This document shows positions 53,787-63,626 of a stretch of DNA of 64,000 bases, piece by piece. A program made the translations under genes and the position numbers. Position 1 is the stretch's first letter. Each line of letters begins with the position of its first letter. The notes under the pieces were generated by a model that made no database searches, was not told where the DNA came from, and saw only the letters and a list, made by a program, of their open reading frames with translations. This DNA comes from Streptomyces sp. HB132 (lineage in GTDB: Bacteria > Actinomycetota > Actinomycetes > Streptomycetales > Streptomycetaceae), in assembly GCF_016909575.1 (NCBI RefSeq), contig NZ_JAFBGA010000017.1:62001-126000 (forward strand), read 5' to 3'.

Positions 53787-53860
53787 CTGAACGATAAGGC
53801 AGGAACCTTTAATAAAGAACGTCGCGGAAAACAAGCCACCGGGCGGATGCGGAGGACAGG

Positions 53861-54628
53861 GTGGGGACCACGCAGCTGGAATCGGTGCAGGAGCCGAAGT
53901 ACTGGCACCTCAAGACCGTGCTCAGTGAGGCACTCGACTCGGACTTCGCGGTGGGAGAGGTCCTGCCCAACGAGCGGGACCTCGCGGCGCGCTTCGGTGT
54001 CGCCAGGGCGACGCTCCGTCAGGCGCTGGAGCAGCTCGAGCTCGAAGGCAGGCTGCAGCGACGCCGGGGCGTCGGCACGACCGTCGCCCCGCCCCGGGTC
54101 GGAGTGGCCGTCGCCACCGCACAGCACGGCTGGGCGGGCGACGACACGGACGAGGCGTGGCAGCCCACCGAGTGCACGACCACGACGGCGCCTGCCGCCA
54201 TCGCCCTCATGCTCGACACGGACCCCGGAGGGCTTGTGCACGTGGTGCGCCGCATCCGTGTCGCCCAAGGGCAGGCCGTGGCGGCGGAGCTCCTGTACGT
54301 GCCGACGTCGTCGGTGCCCGAACTCTCCGCCATCGAAGCGCCGTCCGGACCTGTCCGGGCCCGAAGTGTGCTGAGGGAACTGCACCGCCTCGACCTCGAC
54401 GGCCAAGACCGCTCGGTCGAACTGGGGTCGGCGCGCGCGGACGACGCCAAGGAGCTCGACCGACTTCCGGGCGCCCCCGTTCTCGTGGTCACCACCCGTT
54501 ACCTCGCCGCCGCCGGGACGGCAGCCGTCTCGGTCGCCACGTACCGGGCCGACACCTGCCGGCTCACCTTCGGGGATTCGGGCGCGTTGGAGATCAGCCA
54601 CGCCGAACAGGAGCGCAAGGCCTCCTGA
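53861..54628 (+). CDS. GntR-family regulator (HutC/UTRA type)
   Basis: The 255-residue protein has an N-terminal winged helix (PKYWHLKTVLSEALDS, LPNERDLAARFGVARATLRQ, about residues 11-75) and a C-terminal UTRA effector domain (LLYVPTSSVPELSAIEA and LVVTTRYLAAAGTAAVSV). The closest kind of protein I recognise is the DasR/NagR-like group that responds to phosphorylated amino sugars, but effector residues cannot be assigned by eye. The GTG start is preceded by GGAGGACAGG. A DasR-type operator lies in its promoter. The convergent ROK regulator next door fits a sugar-regulation theme. Confidence 0.9.
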   Translation: MGTTQLESVQEPKYWHLKTVLSEALDSDFAVGEVLPNERDLAARFGVARATLRQALEQLELEGRLQRRRGVGTTVAPPRVGVAVATAQHGWAGDDTDEAWQPTECTTTTAPAAIALMLDTDPGGLVHVVRRIRVAQGQAVAAELLYVPTSSVPELSAIEAPSGPVRARSVLRELHRLDLDGQDRSVELGSARADDAKELDRLPGAPVLVVTTRYLAAAGTAAVSVATYRADTCRLTFGDSGALEISHAEQERKAS

Positions 54629-54726
54629 TGCCTTGCAGGCCTCCTGGTGTACAGGGGGGCAAGCGAGCCTTCAGCGCAGGCACTCGCACCGAGGTCCTGA
54701 CACGGTGTGGTCGAGTTACCACCTGG

Positions 54727-54775
54727 CTGTCGGCCCCTGTCGGCCCCTGTCGGCCCCTGTCGGCCCCTGTCGGCC
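54727..54775. repeat. 10-bp tandem repeat, nearly five copies
   Basis: The unit cggcccctgt is repeated four times exactly (54731-54770), with partial copies ctgt before and cggcc after. It lies between the convergent GntR and ROK genes and has no coding role. It is a likely length-variable locus. Confidence 0.9.
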
Positions 54776-54795
54776 GCGCGGTCGCCCGTGGCGCC

Positions 54796-54831
54796 GGCCG
54801 TACGGTCGTTTGTGGTGTCGGCCGTACGGCC
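54796..54831. terminator. Terminator between GntR and ROK genes
   Basis: GGCCGTACGG (54796-54805) pairs perfectly with CCGTACGGCC (54822-54831), with a 16-base T/G-rich loop. It is placed 9 bases after the ROK stop on the minus strand and can serve both convergent genes. Confidence 0.65.
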
Positions 54832-54839
54832 CGTCGCTC

Positions 54840-55997
54840 TCAGCGGCGGGCCGTCACCGTTCCCTCCACAGCGAAGAGCTGCTCCTCCACGTGGTCGAGC
54901 GCCAGCCGAAGAGCACCGGTGGCGACGGCCGCCTCTCCAAGGAGTGACAGTGCCACCCTTGGCGGCCGCAGGCAGTAGCGGGCGAGCTCCTCACGGAGCG
55001 GGTCGAGGACACCGTCCAGGCCGGCGGCCCACCCGCCGATGACCACTACCTCCGGATCGAGCGCCAGCACCAGGGCCGCCACATCGTGCACAAGCCGTTG
55101 AATGAAGCGTGCGACCGCCGCCTGTGCCCCGGCGTCGCCGTCCCTGGCCTTGGCGAAAACGGCGGCGACGGCCTGCTCGTCCAGAGGGACGAGTGGCGTG
55201 TCCGTCGTGGACAGCAGGCGTTCCGGTGTGACATCGCGGCCCAGAAGATGCAGTGCGCCGATCTCGCCGGCCGCGCCGCCGAAACCACGGTGCAGACGAC
55301 CTCCGATCAGTGCACCCGCGCCGGGGCTCAAGCCCGCCAGGACGAAGACGATGTCGTCCGACTCGGTCGCCGCTCCCTTCCAGTGTTCCGCCACCGCGGC
55401 GGCGTTGGCGTCGTTCTCCACCAGGACGTGGCACTTGAACGAGCGCCGCAGCCTCTCGCCGAGCGCGAGTCCGGTCCAGTCCGGCAGCGCCGTCCCCAGC
55501 CGTACGGTCCCGTCGGCCTCGACGATGCCCGGGCTGCCCACGCCGACCGCGCGCAGGCTGCTCCGCTGCACGCCGGCACGACGCAGCACATCGGCGATCA
55601 TGCCTCTGACCTGGTCGAGTCTGTCATCCGCGGACGCCGTTTCGGAGACGTCACGGGAGCCCGCGCAGACGATCCGGCCGTCCAGCCCGGACAGCAGGGC
55701 CGAGATCCGGTGCGGGCCGATTTCGATGCCCAGCAGGTACCCGGCCTCTGCGCGGAACCTGAACCGTCTGGCGGGGCGGCCCTGACGCCGTGTTCCGCTC
55801 TCGTCGGGAAGTGCCTCGACCACGAGGCCCGCACCGATGAGCCCCTCCACGACACCTTCGACTGTGGGACGCGACAGGCCAGTGATCCGGGTGAGGTCCG
55901 TGAGCGTGGGCGAATCCGCCCCTCGCAGGGCGTGCAGCACCACCGCGGAATTGATCCTCCGCAGCAGGGACGGGTCCCCACCGGTCAGCCTGCCCAC
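54840..55997 (-). CDS. ROK-family transcriptional regulator
   Basis: The 385-residue protein has an N-terminal winged helix (NSAVVLHALRGADSPTLTDL, GLSRPTVEGVVEGLIGAGL, residues about 16-65) and a C-terminal ROK sugar-kinase-like domain with GIEIGPHRISALLSG near 88, GSPGIVEADGTV near 154 and VENDANAAAVAEHW near 193. The usual zinc motif CxCGxxGCxE is absent; the corresponding stretch reads EIGALHLLGRDVTPERLL. The domain therefore probably binds a ligand without that zinc site and is unlikely to be a kinase. The GTG start at 55997 has GGAGG eight bases upstream. It is convergent with the GntR gene. Confidence 0.9.
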   Translation of the reverse strand: MGRLTGGDPSLLRRINSAVVLHALRGADSPTLTDLTRITGLSRPTVEGVVEGLIGAGLVVEALPDESGTRRQGRPARRFRFRAEAGYLLGIEIGPHRISALLSGLDGRIVCAGSRDVSETASADDRLDQVRGMIADVLRRAGVQRSSLRAVGVGSPGIVEADGTVRLGTALPDWTGLALGERLRRSFKCHVLVENDANAAAVAEHWKGAATESDDIVFVLAGLSPGAGALIGGRLHRGFGGAAGEIGALHLLGRDVTPERLLSTTDTPLVPLDEQAVAAVFAKARDGDAGAQAAVARFIQRLVHDVAALVLALDPEVVVIGGWAAGLDGVLDPLREELARYCLRPPRVALSLLGEAAVATGALRLALDHVEEQLFAVEGTVTARR

Positions 55998-56117
55998 CGT
56001 GTGTCCTCCCAGGTCGTGCGCATGTCTGCCGGATCGTACTCGCTGACCCCGACCTCGGCGACCAGCACCCGGAGAGAGGCGTTCGGAGCCTGTTCGCGGC
56101 TCCGTGGGCGACCTCGG

Positions 56118-56768
56118 TCAGCGCGGAGTCACGAAGCCGGACTCGTAGGCGGCGATCACCGCCTGAGTGCGGTCCCTGGCTCCCAACTTGGCGAGCACAG
56201 CGCTGACATGTGTCTTGACCGTCTCCACGCCCACGATGAGCTTGCCGGCGATCTCCGCGTTGGACAGCCCCTGCGCCATCAGTCGGAGCACCGCCGCCTC
56301 GCGGTCCGTGAGTGCAGCCCGGTCCATCGCGGCCCGCGCCTTGCCGGTGCCGTACTCGGCGGCGAGCTGCCGGACAGCAGCGGGGAACAGCAGCGACTCG
56401 CCTTCCGCCACCAGCCGTACGGCGTGCACGATCTCCGCGGGCCGGGCCCGTTTGAGCAGAAACCCGTTGGCGCCCGCGCGCAGAGCCTCGTAGACGTACT
56501 CGTCGTTCTCGAACGTGGTCACCACCAGGATCTTCGGCGGATCGGCGACGGTCCGCAGCACCGTCCGGGTCGCCTCGATGCCGTCCATCAGCGGCATGCG
56601 TACATCCATGGCCACGACGTCCGGCCGGAGCCGGCTCACCAGGGGAATCACCGCCGCACCGTCGGCGGCCTCACCCACCACTTCGATGTCGGGTTGTGAT
56701 TCCAGAACCACGCGCAGTCCCGCACGCACCAGGGGTTCGTCGTCGACCAGAAGAACGGTAACCGGCAT
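56118..56768 (-). CDS. NarL/FixJ-type response regulator
   Basis: The 216-residue protein has a receiver domain (VTVLLVDDEPLVRAGLR; phosphoacceptor Asp55 in VAMDVRMPLMDG; Lys in FLLKRARP) and a LuxR-type helix-turn-helix (LTDREAAVLRLMAQGLSNAE, VGVETVKTHVSAVLAKLG). It follows the histidine kinase gene by 4 bp, so the pair forms one operon. The divergent ABC transporter genes are the likely target, as in many streptomycete kinase-regulator-ABC loci. Confidence 0.94.
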   Translation of the reverse strand: MPVTVLLVDDEPLVRAGLRVVLESQPDIEVVGEAADGAAVIPLVSRLRPDVVAMDVRMPLMDGIEATRTVLRTVADPPKILVVTTFENDEYVYEALRAGANGFLLKRARPAEIVHAVRLVAEGESLLFPAAVRQLAAEYGTGKARAAMDRAALTDREAAVLRLMAQGLSNAEIAGKLIVGVETVKTHVSAVLAKLGARDRTQAVIAAYESGFVTPR

Positions 56769-56772
56769 CCGG

Positions 56773-57942
56773 TCAGCGTATGCGGTCCATCGGGAGGGTC
56801 GCGTGCACTCTCCATTCCCCCTCGCACGGGCCGGTACTTGCCTCGCCGCCCAGCAGGGCGGCCCGCTCCCGTATGCCTCTGAGTCCGCTGCCACCCCCCG
56901 GGCCACGCGGCTTCCCTGCGAGGGGGTTGGCCACTTCCAGCTCCAGCCTTTCGTCCGCCGCGGAGATTCTCACCCGTACGGGAACTGCACCGGCATGACG
57001 CAGCACGTTGGTGAGTGACTCCTGCAGAATCCGGTAACCCTCGCGGGACACCGGGCCCGGCACGAGTGCCAGCGCGCCGGTCACCTCCGCGTCGATCCTC
57101 GCCCCGGAGCCGCGTGCCGACTCCAGCAGCCGGTCTGCCTCGGCCAGGGTGGGACGCCCGCTGACGGGCACGTCGGCCTCGCGCAACACCCCGAGGACGC
57201 GCTCCAGATCGTCCAGTGCGTTGCGGCCCGTCTCCTCGATGGCGGCGAGTGCCCGCGCGGTGAACTCCGGGCTTCCCGCTGTCCTGGCAGCTCCTGCCTG
57301 TACCACCGCGACCGTCAGCGCATGCCCGATCGAATCATGAAGCTCGCGTGCTATCCGGTTGCGCTCCAGCAGTTGTTCGGTGCGCTCCTCCAGAGCCGTC
57401 ATCCGCTCGGCCGGCGATGGCCCCAGTAGTCCGCGGGCTGCTGCCGTGACCACCTCACCGCACAGGACGACCAGCCCGAGAAGAAGCAGGATCGGCAGGG
57501 GAGCGAGCAGGGCGCACCACCAGCCCGGCTGAACACCGAGGGCCGGCCAGTCGTCGCTCAGGTTCGCACCGAACGACCCCCGCACGAGATCGACCGCCGT
57601 CGCGGGCAGGCGGACCGTCGCGAAGCAGGCCACTGCAGCGAGGACCAGCCGCACCTCCAGCCAGGCAACGGTTCGGCAGCGATCTGTCCATGTTCTGGCA
57701 GGTCCCACGGCGATCGGCGCACCGGGGCCCTTCTGTTCGGGCTTGAGGAGCAGTTGGGCCTGAACTCCTTCGGCGGTGCGCATCGCGGGAAGCAGCCCGA
57801 CAGGTATCACGAAGAGGAATGGCATCCACGGTTTGTCCGGGGAGATGAACAACCACACGCTGGCCATCGCGGCCGGAATGAGCAGGTGCAGCCATCGACT
57901 GTAGGTGGCCGGTCCGGCCAGCATTGCGAGGAAGCGGCGCAT
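56773..57942 (-). CDS. Sensor histidine kinase (NarL-partner, HisKA_3 type)
   Basis: The 389-residue protein has four probable membrane helices: two near 15-55 and two more around 95-165. The dimerisation domain has the phosphoacceptor His in RNRIARELHDSIGHAL (about His202), and the ATPase end is GGGSGLRGIRERAALLGG, a short G-box. The sensor part has no extracellular domain, so the signal is probably sensed in or at the membrane, as in kinases that guard against wall-active compounds. The start at 57942 (MRRFLAMLAG) was chosen because earlier frame codons run into the ABC promoter region. Confidence 0.92.
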   Translation of the reverse strand: MRRFLAMLAGPATYSRWLHLLIPAAMASVWLFISPDKPWMPFLFVIPVGLLPAMRTAEGVQAQLLLKPEQKGPGAPIAVGPARTWTDRCRTVAWLEVRLVLAAVACFATVRLPATAVDLVRGSFGANLSDDWPALGVQPGWWCALLAPLPILLLLGLVVLCGEVVTAAARGLLGPSPAERMTALEERTEQLLERNRIARELHDSIGHALTVAVVQAGAARTAGSPEFTARALAAIEETGRNALDDLERVLGVLREADVPVSGRPTLAEADRLLESARGSGARIDAEVTGALALVPGPVSREGYRILQESLTNVLRHAGAVPVRVRISAADERLELEVANPLAGKPRGPGGGSGLRGIRERAALLGGEASTGPCEGEWRVHATLPMDRIR

Positions 57943-58050
57943 GCCGCAATCGTGCCAGGGCAGACCGGGGGGCGGCTCCCCCGGGAGAGGGAGGCGGTCC
58001 ACTCGAGAGTGGGAGGCCGCGAACCGGGGGCCGAGGGTCAGGCTGAGGTC

Positions 58051-58712
<662 letters not shown>

Positions 58713-58716
<4 letters not shown>

Positions 58717-59687
58717 CGGTCGACGGAGCCACGGCGGAGGAAATCGGTGTCCTGGCCGCCCACGAGGGAATCCCACTTCTCGAACTCAGCGCTGAGCGCG
58801 CCACGCTGGAAGAGGCCTACCTCGATCTCACCTCGAGCGAGACGGACTCCGAGTGGATCAAGATCAGGTCCGTGCGGTCCGTTTCCGGGTCCCGCGTGGC
58901 GGTTTTCGCCGTCACCCTCTTCGTGACCGTGCTCGCCGCTTCCACCGTCGGGCAGGCGGAAGCGGACAGTGCGGGTAACGACTCCTTGTTCTCCGCCTTC
59001 TACGCGCTGAACTTCGGCCAGATCGCCGCCATCAGCTTCGGAGCGACCGCTCTGTCATCCGAGTTCCTGAACGGTGCCCTACGGATGTCGCTCGCGGCCG
59101 TCCCCAACCGCAGCGTCCTCCACGTGGCGAAGATGACGGTGGTCGGTGGGCTCGCCCTGGTCGTAGGGCTGACCACAAGCTTCGCCACATTTCTGGTGGG
59201 GCAGCTCTTCATGGGCGAGTACGCGATCCGACTGGGGGAACCAGGCGCACTGCGTGCCGCGTTCGGAGGCGGCGTCTATCTCGCTCTGATGGCTTTGCTC
59301 GCAGCGGGCCTGACAGCGTTACTACGCAGTGCGGTTGCCGTACTCAGCCTGCTCATCCCCTTCATTCTGATCGTCTCCTTCGTGGCCGGGGACATAGCGG
59401 GAGGCGCCGCCCAGTATTTCCCCGACCGAGCCGGGCAGTTGGTGTTCCACGCGCATCATGAGGGCAGCCTCGGACCGTGGACCGGGCTGGCGGTCACCGC
59501 AGGGTGGGCGGGTGTCGCGCTGGCAGCGGGCTGGTGGAACCTGCGGAAGCGGGACGCCTCAGCCGCTACGGCGAAGTGGGCGCCGCTCGCCTGCCTCGCA
59601 GGTCGTCTGCTCGGCTTCCAGGATCTGACGAGGGAAGGGCCGGCCTGGGGGAGGCCATGTGTCAGTGCGGGAAGGTTTACTGACGGT
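58713..59687 (+). pseudogene. ABC transporter permease fused to the displaced ATPase tail
   Basis: From a TTG overlapping the ATPase stop (TTGA), the frame encodes first the missing ATPase C-terminal tail (about 35 residues). It then runs straight into the usual permease beginning SEWIKIRSVRS with no stop or start between. Six hydrophobic segments follow (for example LALVVGLTTSFATFLVG and LALMALLAAGLTALL), ending near WWNLRKRDA, where such permeases normally stop. The stop is missing, and the frame reads on through about 40 atypical residues into the next gene. It contains a TTA codon at 59319-59321, rare in streptomycetes. It is either a rearranged working fusion or a decaying gene. Confidence 0.55.
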
Positions 59688-60125
59688 ATGACCACCGCAC
59701 ATCACCTCCGCCTCATCGACGGGATGCGCTCCAGGGGCTTTCCCCTGGAGCGGATTTCGTCGGGCTCGGGAGTCAGCGGACCTGGCTACCACACGGCGCT
59801 TCTCACCGGCGAGCACGGCCACGAGGAGAGAGACGGGGCAGATCGCGCAGAAGACCGGGTGCAGTGCCTGGCGGAACACGACGCGCTGCTCACGCTACTC
59901 ACCCTGCGCTGGGGAGAACCACACGTCATCAGCTTGTGGAGTGCGCAGGAACGGATGACGGCAGGGGAGGTGATAGCCGAACCCTGGGCTGAACCAGTCG
60001 CGAGTTGTGAGTATCTCCAGTTGTGGCGAGCGGAGGGCCGGTGGGTTGCCGTAGTGCTCTACCAAGGGGATGACCGGTCGGGCTGCGAGTTGGGGGTTCT
60101 GGTCACTGTGGTCGACCCGCCCTGA
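59688..60125 (+). CDS. Hypothetical protein (145 aa)
   Basis: An in-frame ATG at 59688 (MTTAHHLRLIDGMRSRGF) starts a 145-residue protein. It has TALLTGEHGHEERD, LLTLLTLRWGEPHVISLWSAQER and a C-terminal half with LQLWRAEGRWVAVVLYQGDD. It has no membrane segments or signal peptide. I treat it as a separate gene because its character differs from the permease and a small GTCAGT...ACTGAC inverted repeat (59660-59683) precedes it. The frame is continuous with the permease, so a fusion protein cannot be excluded. Function unknown. Confidence 0.6.
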   Translation: MTTAHHLRLIDGMRSRGFPLERISSGSGVSGPGYHTALLTGEHGHEERDGADRAEDRVQCLAEHDALLTLLTLRWGEPHVISLWSAQERMTAGEVIAEPWAEPVASCEYLQLWRAEGRWVAVVLYQGDDRSGCELGVLVTVVDPP

Positions 60126-60152
60126 GTGACAGGGGGACCCGGTCGGCTCTGG

Positions 60153-60827
60153 TCACTCGGCCTGCTGGTCACCCGGCCCGCTCTGGTCGCCCGGTCCACA
60201 GAGCGATCTCGCGGCACTTCCCGAGTGCGCCCCGAGCAAGTCCGGCGGCGGTTCCAGCAGTCGTCGGTGGGCGGGAAGCCAGCCGGACGAGTTCCGGCCG
60301 GCCGCCGCCAGCAAGCGGGCGTACTCGTCCGCCATGGTCTGCACGGTCCAGTGCGCGTTCAGCCCGCTCGGATTGGGCAGCGCCCAGACACGGGAGCCGC
60401 CGACGGTCCGTTCCTGCGGGCCGATCCGCGCACGGCGATCGCCGAAGGCGGTGCGATAAGCGGTGACACCGACGACCGCGAGCCACAGCGGGCGCAGTTC
60501 TTCCACCTTGGCCGAGAGCACTCTGCCGCCTTCACGGAACTCCTCCGGGCCGAGCTCGTCCGCCCGCGCCGTGGCCCTGGCCACCACATTGGTGATTCCC
60601 AGACCGAAGCCCAGAAGTTGTTCCTGTTCCGACGCTTTCAGCTGCCTCGGTGTGAAGCCCGACCGGTGCAGTACCGGCCAGAACCGATTGCCTGGATGGG
60701 CGAAGTGGTGCCCCGTGGCGGCAGTCGTGAGGCTGGGGTTGATTCCGCAGAAGAGCACACGCAGACCGCCCGCGACCACGTCCGGTACGACGCGATCGCG
60801 GGCGGCCTGGAGCTCCTCGGGTGTCAT
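60153..60827 (-). CDS. mug: Mismatch-specific DNA glycosylase (G/U, MUG family)
   Basis: The 224-residue protein removes uracil or thymine opposite guanine. The active-site motif GINPSLTTAATGHHFAHPGN (28-47) has the catalytic Asn, and the second motif is LPNPSGLNAHW near 154. The C-terminus has an extra tail with repeated GDQ units. The ATG at 60827 is the family start. The upstream purB stop lies 19 bp away in the same direction, so both may be on one transcript. Confidence 0.92.
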   Translation of the reverse strand: MTPEELQAARDRVVPDVVAGGLRVLFCGINPSLTTAATGHHFAHPGNRFWPVLHRSGFTPRQLKASEQEQLLGFGLGITNVVARATARADELGPEEFREGGRVLSAKVEELRPLWLAVVGVTAYRTAFGDRRARIGPQERTVGGSRVWALPNPSGLNAHWTVQTMADEYARLLAAAGRNSSGWLPAHRRLLEPPPDLLGAHSGSAARSLCGPGDQSGPGDQQAE

Positions 60828-60846
60828 CCTGCAGTGGTGGCAGCCG

Positions 60847-62289
60847 TCAGAGGATGGAGCCGGGGGAATACGCGGCAGCCTCCGGGTGCTGCTTGGTGAT
60901 CTGCTCGATCCTGCGGACCACCGACGCGACCTGGCCGCCCGCCGCACCGGTGAACGACAGCTTGTCAGCCATCAGGGCATCGAGCTCGTCGCGGTCGAGC
61001 GGGATCCGCTCGTCGGCGGCCAGCTTGTCCAGCAGCTCGTTGCGCTCCGCACCCTGCTCCCGCATGGCGAGCGCCGAGGCTACCGCGTTCTCCTTGATGG
61101 CCTCGTGCGCGACCTCGCGGCCGACCCCGGCCCGCACCGCGCCCATCAGCACCTTGGTCGTGGCCAGGAACGGAAGGTAGCGGTCCAGCTCACGCGCCAC
61201 GACCGCGGGGAACGCACCGAACTCGTCGAGCACCGTGAGGAAGGTCTCCAGCAGACCGTCGAAGGCGAAGAAGGCGTCCGGCAGCGCGACCCGGCGGACC
61301 ACGGAGCAGGACACGTCGCCCTCGTTCCACTGGTCACCCGCGAGCTCGCCCGTCATCGACGCGTAGCCGCGCAGGATCACCATCAAGCCGTTCACGCGCT
61401 CGCAGGAGCGGGTGTTCATCTTGTGCGGCATCGCCGACGAGCCGACCTGGCCGGGCTTGAAGCCCTCGGTCACCAGTTCGTGTCCGGCCATCAGCCGGAT
61501 GGTCTTGGCGACCGACGAGGGAGCGGCGGCCAGCTGGACCAGCGCCGTCACCACGTCGTAGTCGAGGGAGCGGGGGTATACCTGGCCGACGGAGGTGAAG
61601 GCGTGCGCGAACCCGAGGTGCCCGGCGATGCGCTGCTCCAGGTCGGCGAGCTTGTCCGCGTCGCCGCCGAGCAGGTCGAGCATGTCCTGCGCCGTGCCGA
61701 CAGGCCCCTTGATGCCGCGCAGGGGGTATCGGCCCAGCAGATCCTCCAGCCGGCCGTAGGACACGAGCAGCTCGTCCGCGGCGGTGGCGAAGCGCTTGCC
61801 GAGCGTCGTCGCCTGCGCGGCGACGTTGTGCGAACGACCCGCCATGACCAGCTCGCCGTACTCCGCCGCGAGCTTGCCGAGCCGCGCCAGTACCGCCACG
61901 GAACGGTCGCGCATCAGCTCCAGGGAGAGCCGGATCTGCAGCTGCTCGACGTTCTCGGTGAGGTCACGGGAGGTCATCCCCTTATGGACCTGCTCATGGC
62001 CGGCGAGAGCGTTGAACTCCTCGATGCGGGCCTTCACGTCGTGCCGGGTGACCTTCTCGCGCTCGGCGATCGAGACGAGATCGACCTGGTCGATCACTCG
62101 TTCGTAGTCGGCCAGCGCGGCGTCGGGCACATCGATCCCGAGGTCCTTCTGAGCGCGCAGCACCGCCAGCCACAGCTGACGTTCCAGCTTCACCTTCTGC
62201 TCGGGGGACCAGAGGACGGCCAGCTCCGTAGAGGCATAGCGGCCGGCCAGGACATTGGGGATGCGAGGCTTCGCAGACACAGCAGTCAC
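60847..62289 (-). CDS. purB: Adenylosuccinate lyase
   Basis: The 480-residue enzyme acts twice in purine synthesis, splitting SAICAR and adenylosuccinate with release of fumarate. The family signature GSSAMPHKMNTRSCERVNG lies near residues 283-301; GMTSRDLTENVEQLQI near 102 and AGRSHNVAAQATTLG near 147 supply active-site residues. It is of full length. Two GTG codons, at 62289 and 62280, can start it; the first gives VTAVSAKPRIPN and is preferred. Shine-Dalgarno pairing is weak for both. Confidence 0.95.
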   Translation of the reverse strand: MTAVSAKPRIPNVLAGRYASTELAVLWSPEQKVKLERQLWLAVLRAQKDLGIDVPDAALADYERVIDQVDLVSIAEREKVTRHDVKARIEEFNALAGHEQVHKGMTSRDLTENVEQLQIRLSLELMRDRSVAVLARLGKLAAEYGELVMAGRSHNVAAQATTLGKRFATAADELLVSYGRLEDLLGRYPLRGIKGPVGTAQDMLDLLGGDADKLADLEQRIAGHLGFAHAFTSVGQVYPRSLDYDVVTALVQLAAAPSSVAKTIRLMAGHELVTEGFKPGQVGSSAMPHKMNTRSCERVNGLMVILRGYASMTGELAGDQWNEGDVSCSVVRRVALPDAFFAFDGLLETFLTVLDEFGAFPAVVARELDRYLPFLATTKVLMGAVRAGVGREVAHEAIKENAVASALAMREQGAERNELLDKLAADERIPLDRDELDALMADKLSFTGAAGGQVASVVRRIEQITKQHPEAAAYSPGSIL

Positions 62290-62509
62290 GTGTCCCGATT
62301 CTACTGGCGGTTTCTGCAGGTCTGCGCCGCGGGCTGGTTTGTGCTTTCCCACAAGGCACTCGCCTCCTCGTGCCGGCGTGGCTTCCCGGTGCGCGGACCC
62401 CGAGTCCCGCGGACAGGGCTCCGGCGTCAGTCGGCGCGTTCGTCCTGGGCGGGACGCAGCCGAGTTCGAGCAACCGAGAGGTGGTACCCGGCCGCCTGCC
62501 GCGATGCGA

Positions 62510-63349
62510 TCAGCCGTCGAGCCGACGCCACCCCGTCACCGGTCCGGGGGTCGTGGCCCCGTCCTGTGGAGAGATCCAGAACGCCTTCCCCAGCCCCGCG
62601 TCGAACTGTGAGCCGGCCCGGCCGTCACCGGACGAGCGCCCGGTCAGACGCCGTCCGATCCACGGCATCAGATGCTGCCGGGCGAACCGGACGTCATCGA
62701 TCCGCCGCTGCGCCCACCGTGCGGGCGCCGACGCGGGCATCGGGGACTGCCAGTCACTCTCGGCGGGCAGCCCAAGCGCCTGCCAGACCGCCTCCGCGAC
62801 CCTCCGATGGCCTTCGGCCGTCAGGTGCAGCCTGTCGACGTCCCACATACGCGGATCGCCCAGTGACGGCGCACCGTACAGGTCGGCGACCACCGCACCA
62901 TGCCGCTCGGCCAGGTCGCCGATCAGAGTGAACAGTTCCTCCATGCGCGGACGGAAGCGTTCCATGACCGGACCGTTACGGCCGGGGCTCCGCATGAGCA
63001 CCAAGGTCTTGCACGAGGGCGCGAGACGCTCCACCGCCTCCTCCAGCCGGCCGCGGACCATACCCATGTCGCACTTCGGCCGCAGGGTGTCGTTGAGCCC
63101 GCCGACGAGCGTGATCACATCCGGCTGCAACGCCGCGGCGACCCCGACCTGCTCGTCGACGATCTGGCCGATGAGCTTTCCCCGTACGGCGAGGTTGGCG
63201 TACCGGAACCCGGGCGTACGGGCCGCGAGGCGGGCGGCGAGGACATCGGCCCACCCGCGATAAGAACCATCGGGCAGCAGATCCGACATGCCCTCGGTGA
63301 ACGAGTCGCCGACCGCGACAAGACTGGTGTAGGAGGCATTCAATTCCAT
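62510..63349 (-). CDS. SGNH/GDSL-family hydrolase
   Basis: The 279-residue protein has block I AVGDSFTEGM with Ser16, block II Gly in AVRGKLIGQIV, block III GLNDTLRP with Asn, and block V DVDRLHLTAEGH with the Asp-His pair. It is a complete SGNH esterase. No secretion signal is visible, so it is probably cytoplasmic. The C-terminal 70 residues (WIGRRLTGRSSGDGRAG and beyond) are a basic, partly disordered tail. Substrate unknown. The start at 63349 is used because upstream frame codons are Pro-rich and non-family. Confidence 0.9.
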   Translation of the reverse strand: MELNASYTSLVAVGDSFTEGMSDLLPDGSYRGWADVLAARLAARTPGFRYANLAVRGKLIGQIVDEQVGVAAALQPDVITLVGGLNDTLRPKCDMGMVRGRLEEAVERLAPSCKTLVLMRSPGRNGPVMERFRPRMEELFTLIGDLAERHGAVVADLYGAPSLGDPRMWDVDRLHLTAEGHRRVAEAVWQALGLPAESDWQSPMPASAPARWAQRRIDDVRFARQHLMPWIGRRLTGRSSGDGRAGSQFDAGLGKAFWISPQDGATTPGPVTGWRRLDG

Positions 63350-63512
63350 GGCGAGGCCGATCGTACCGCGCCGGTGGTCACTGGGCAGGATTCGTGGAGC
63401 GTCGACCCCCAGGACCCAGGGCAGAGGGCCCGGAGCCGGGGTCGGGAAAGCGCGGAAAAGGGGCACGACCACATGGCCGCGCCCCTACTCGCACCGTCCG
63501 CGACGATTACTT

Positions 63513-63560
<48 letters not shown>

Positions 63561-63626
63561 CGTACGTGACGGCCCTGGCCCCGGCCCGGTCGGAGTCTTC
63601 ACGCCGTCGCGGCCTCGACTCGTTCG

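Noticed and set aside
54727..54775. Possible CRISPR array
   Set aside because: The copies are 10 bp and directly joined with no spacers; it is a simple tandem repeat. The same applies to the hexamer array at 63513.
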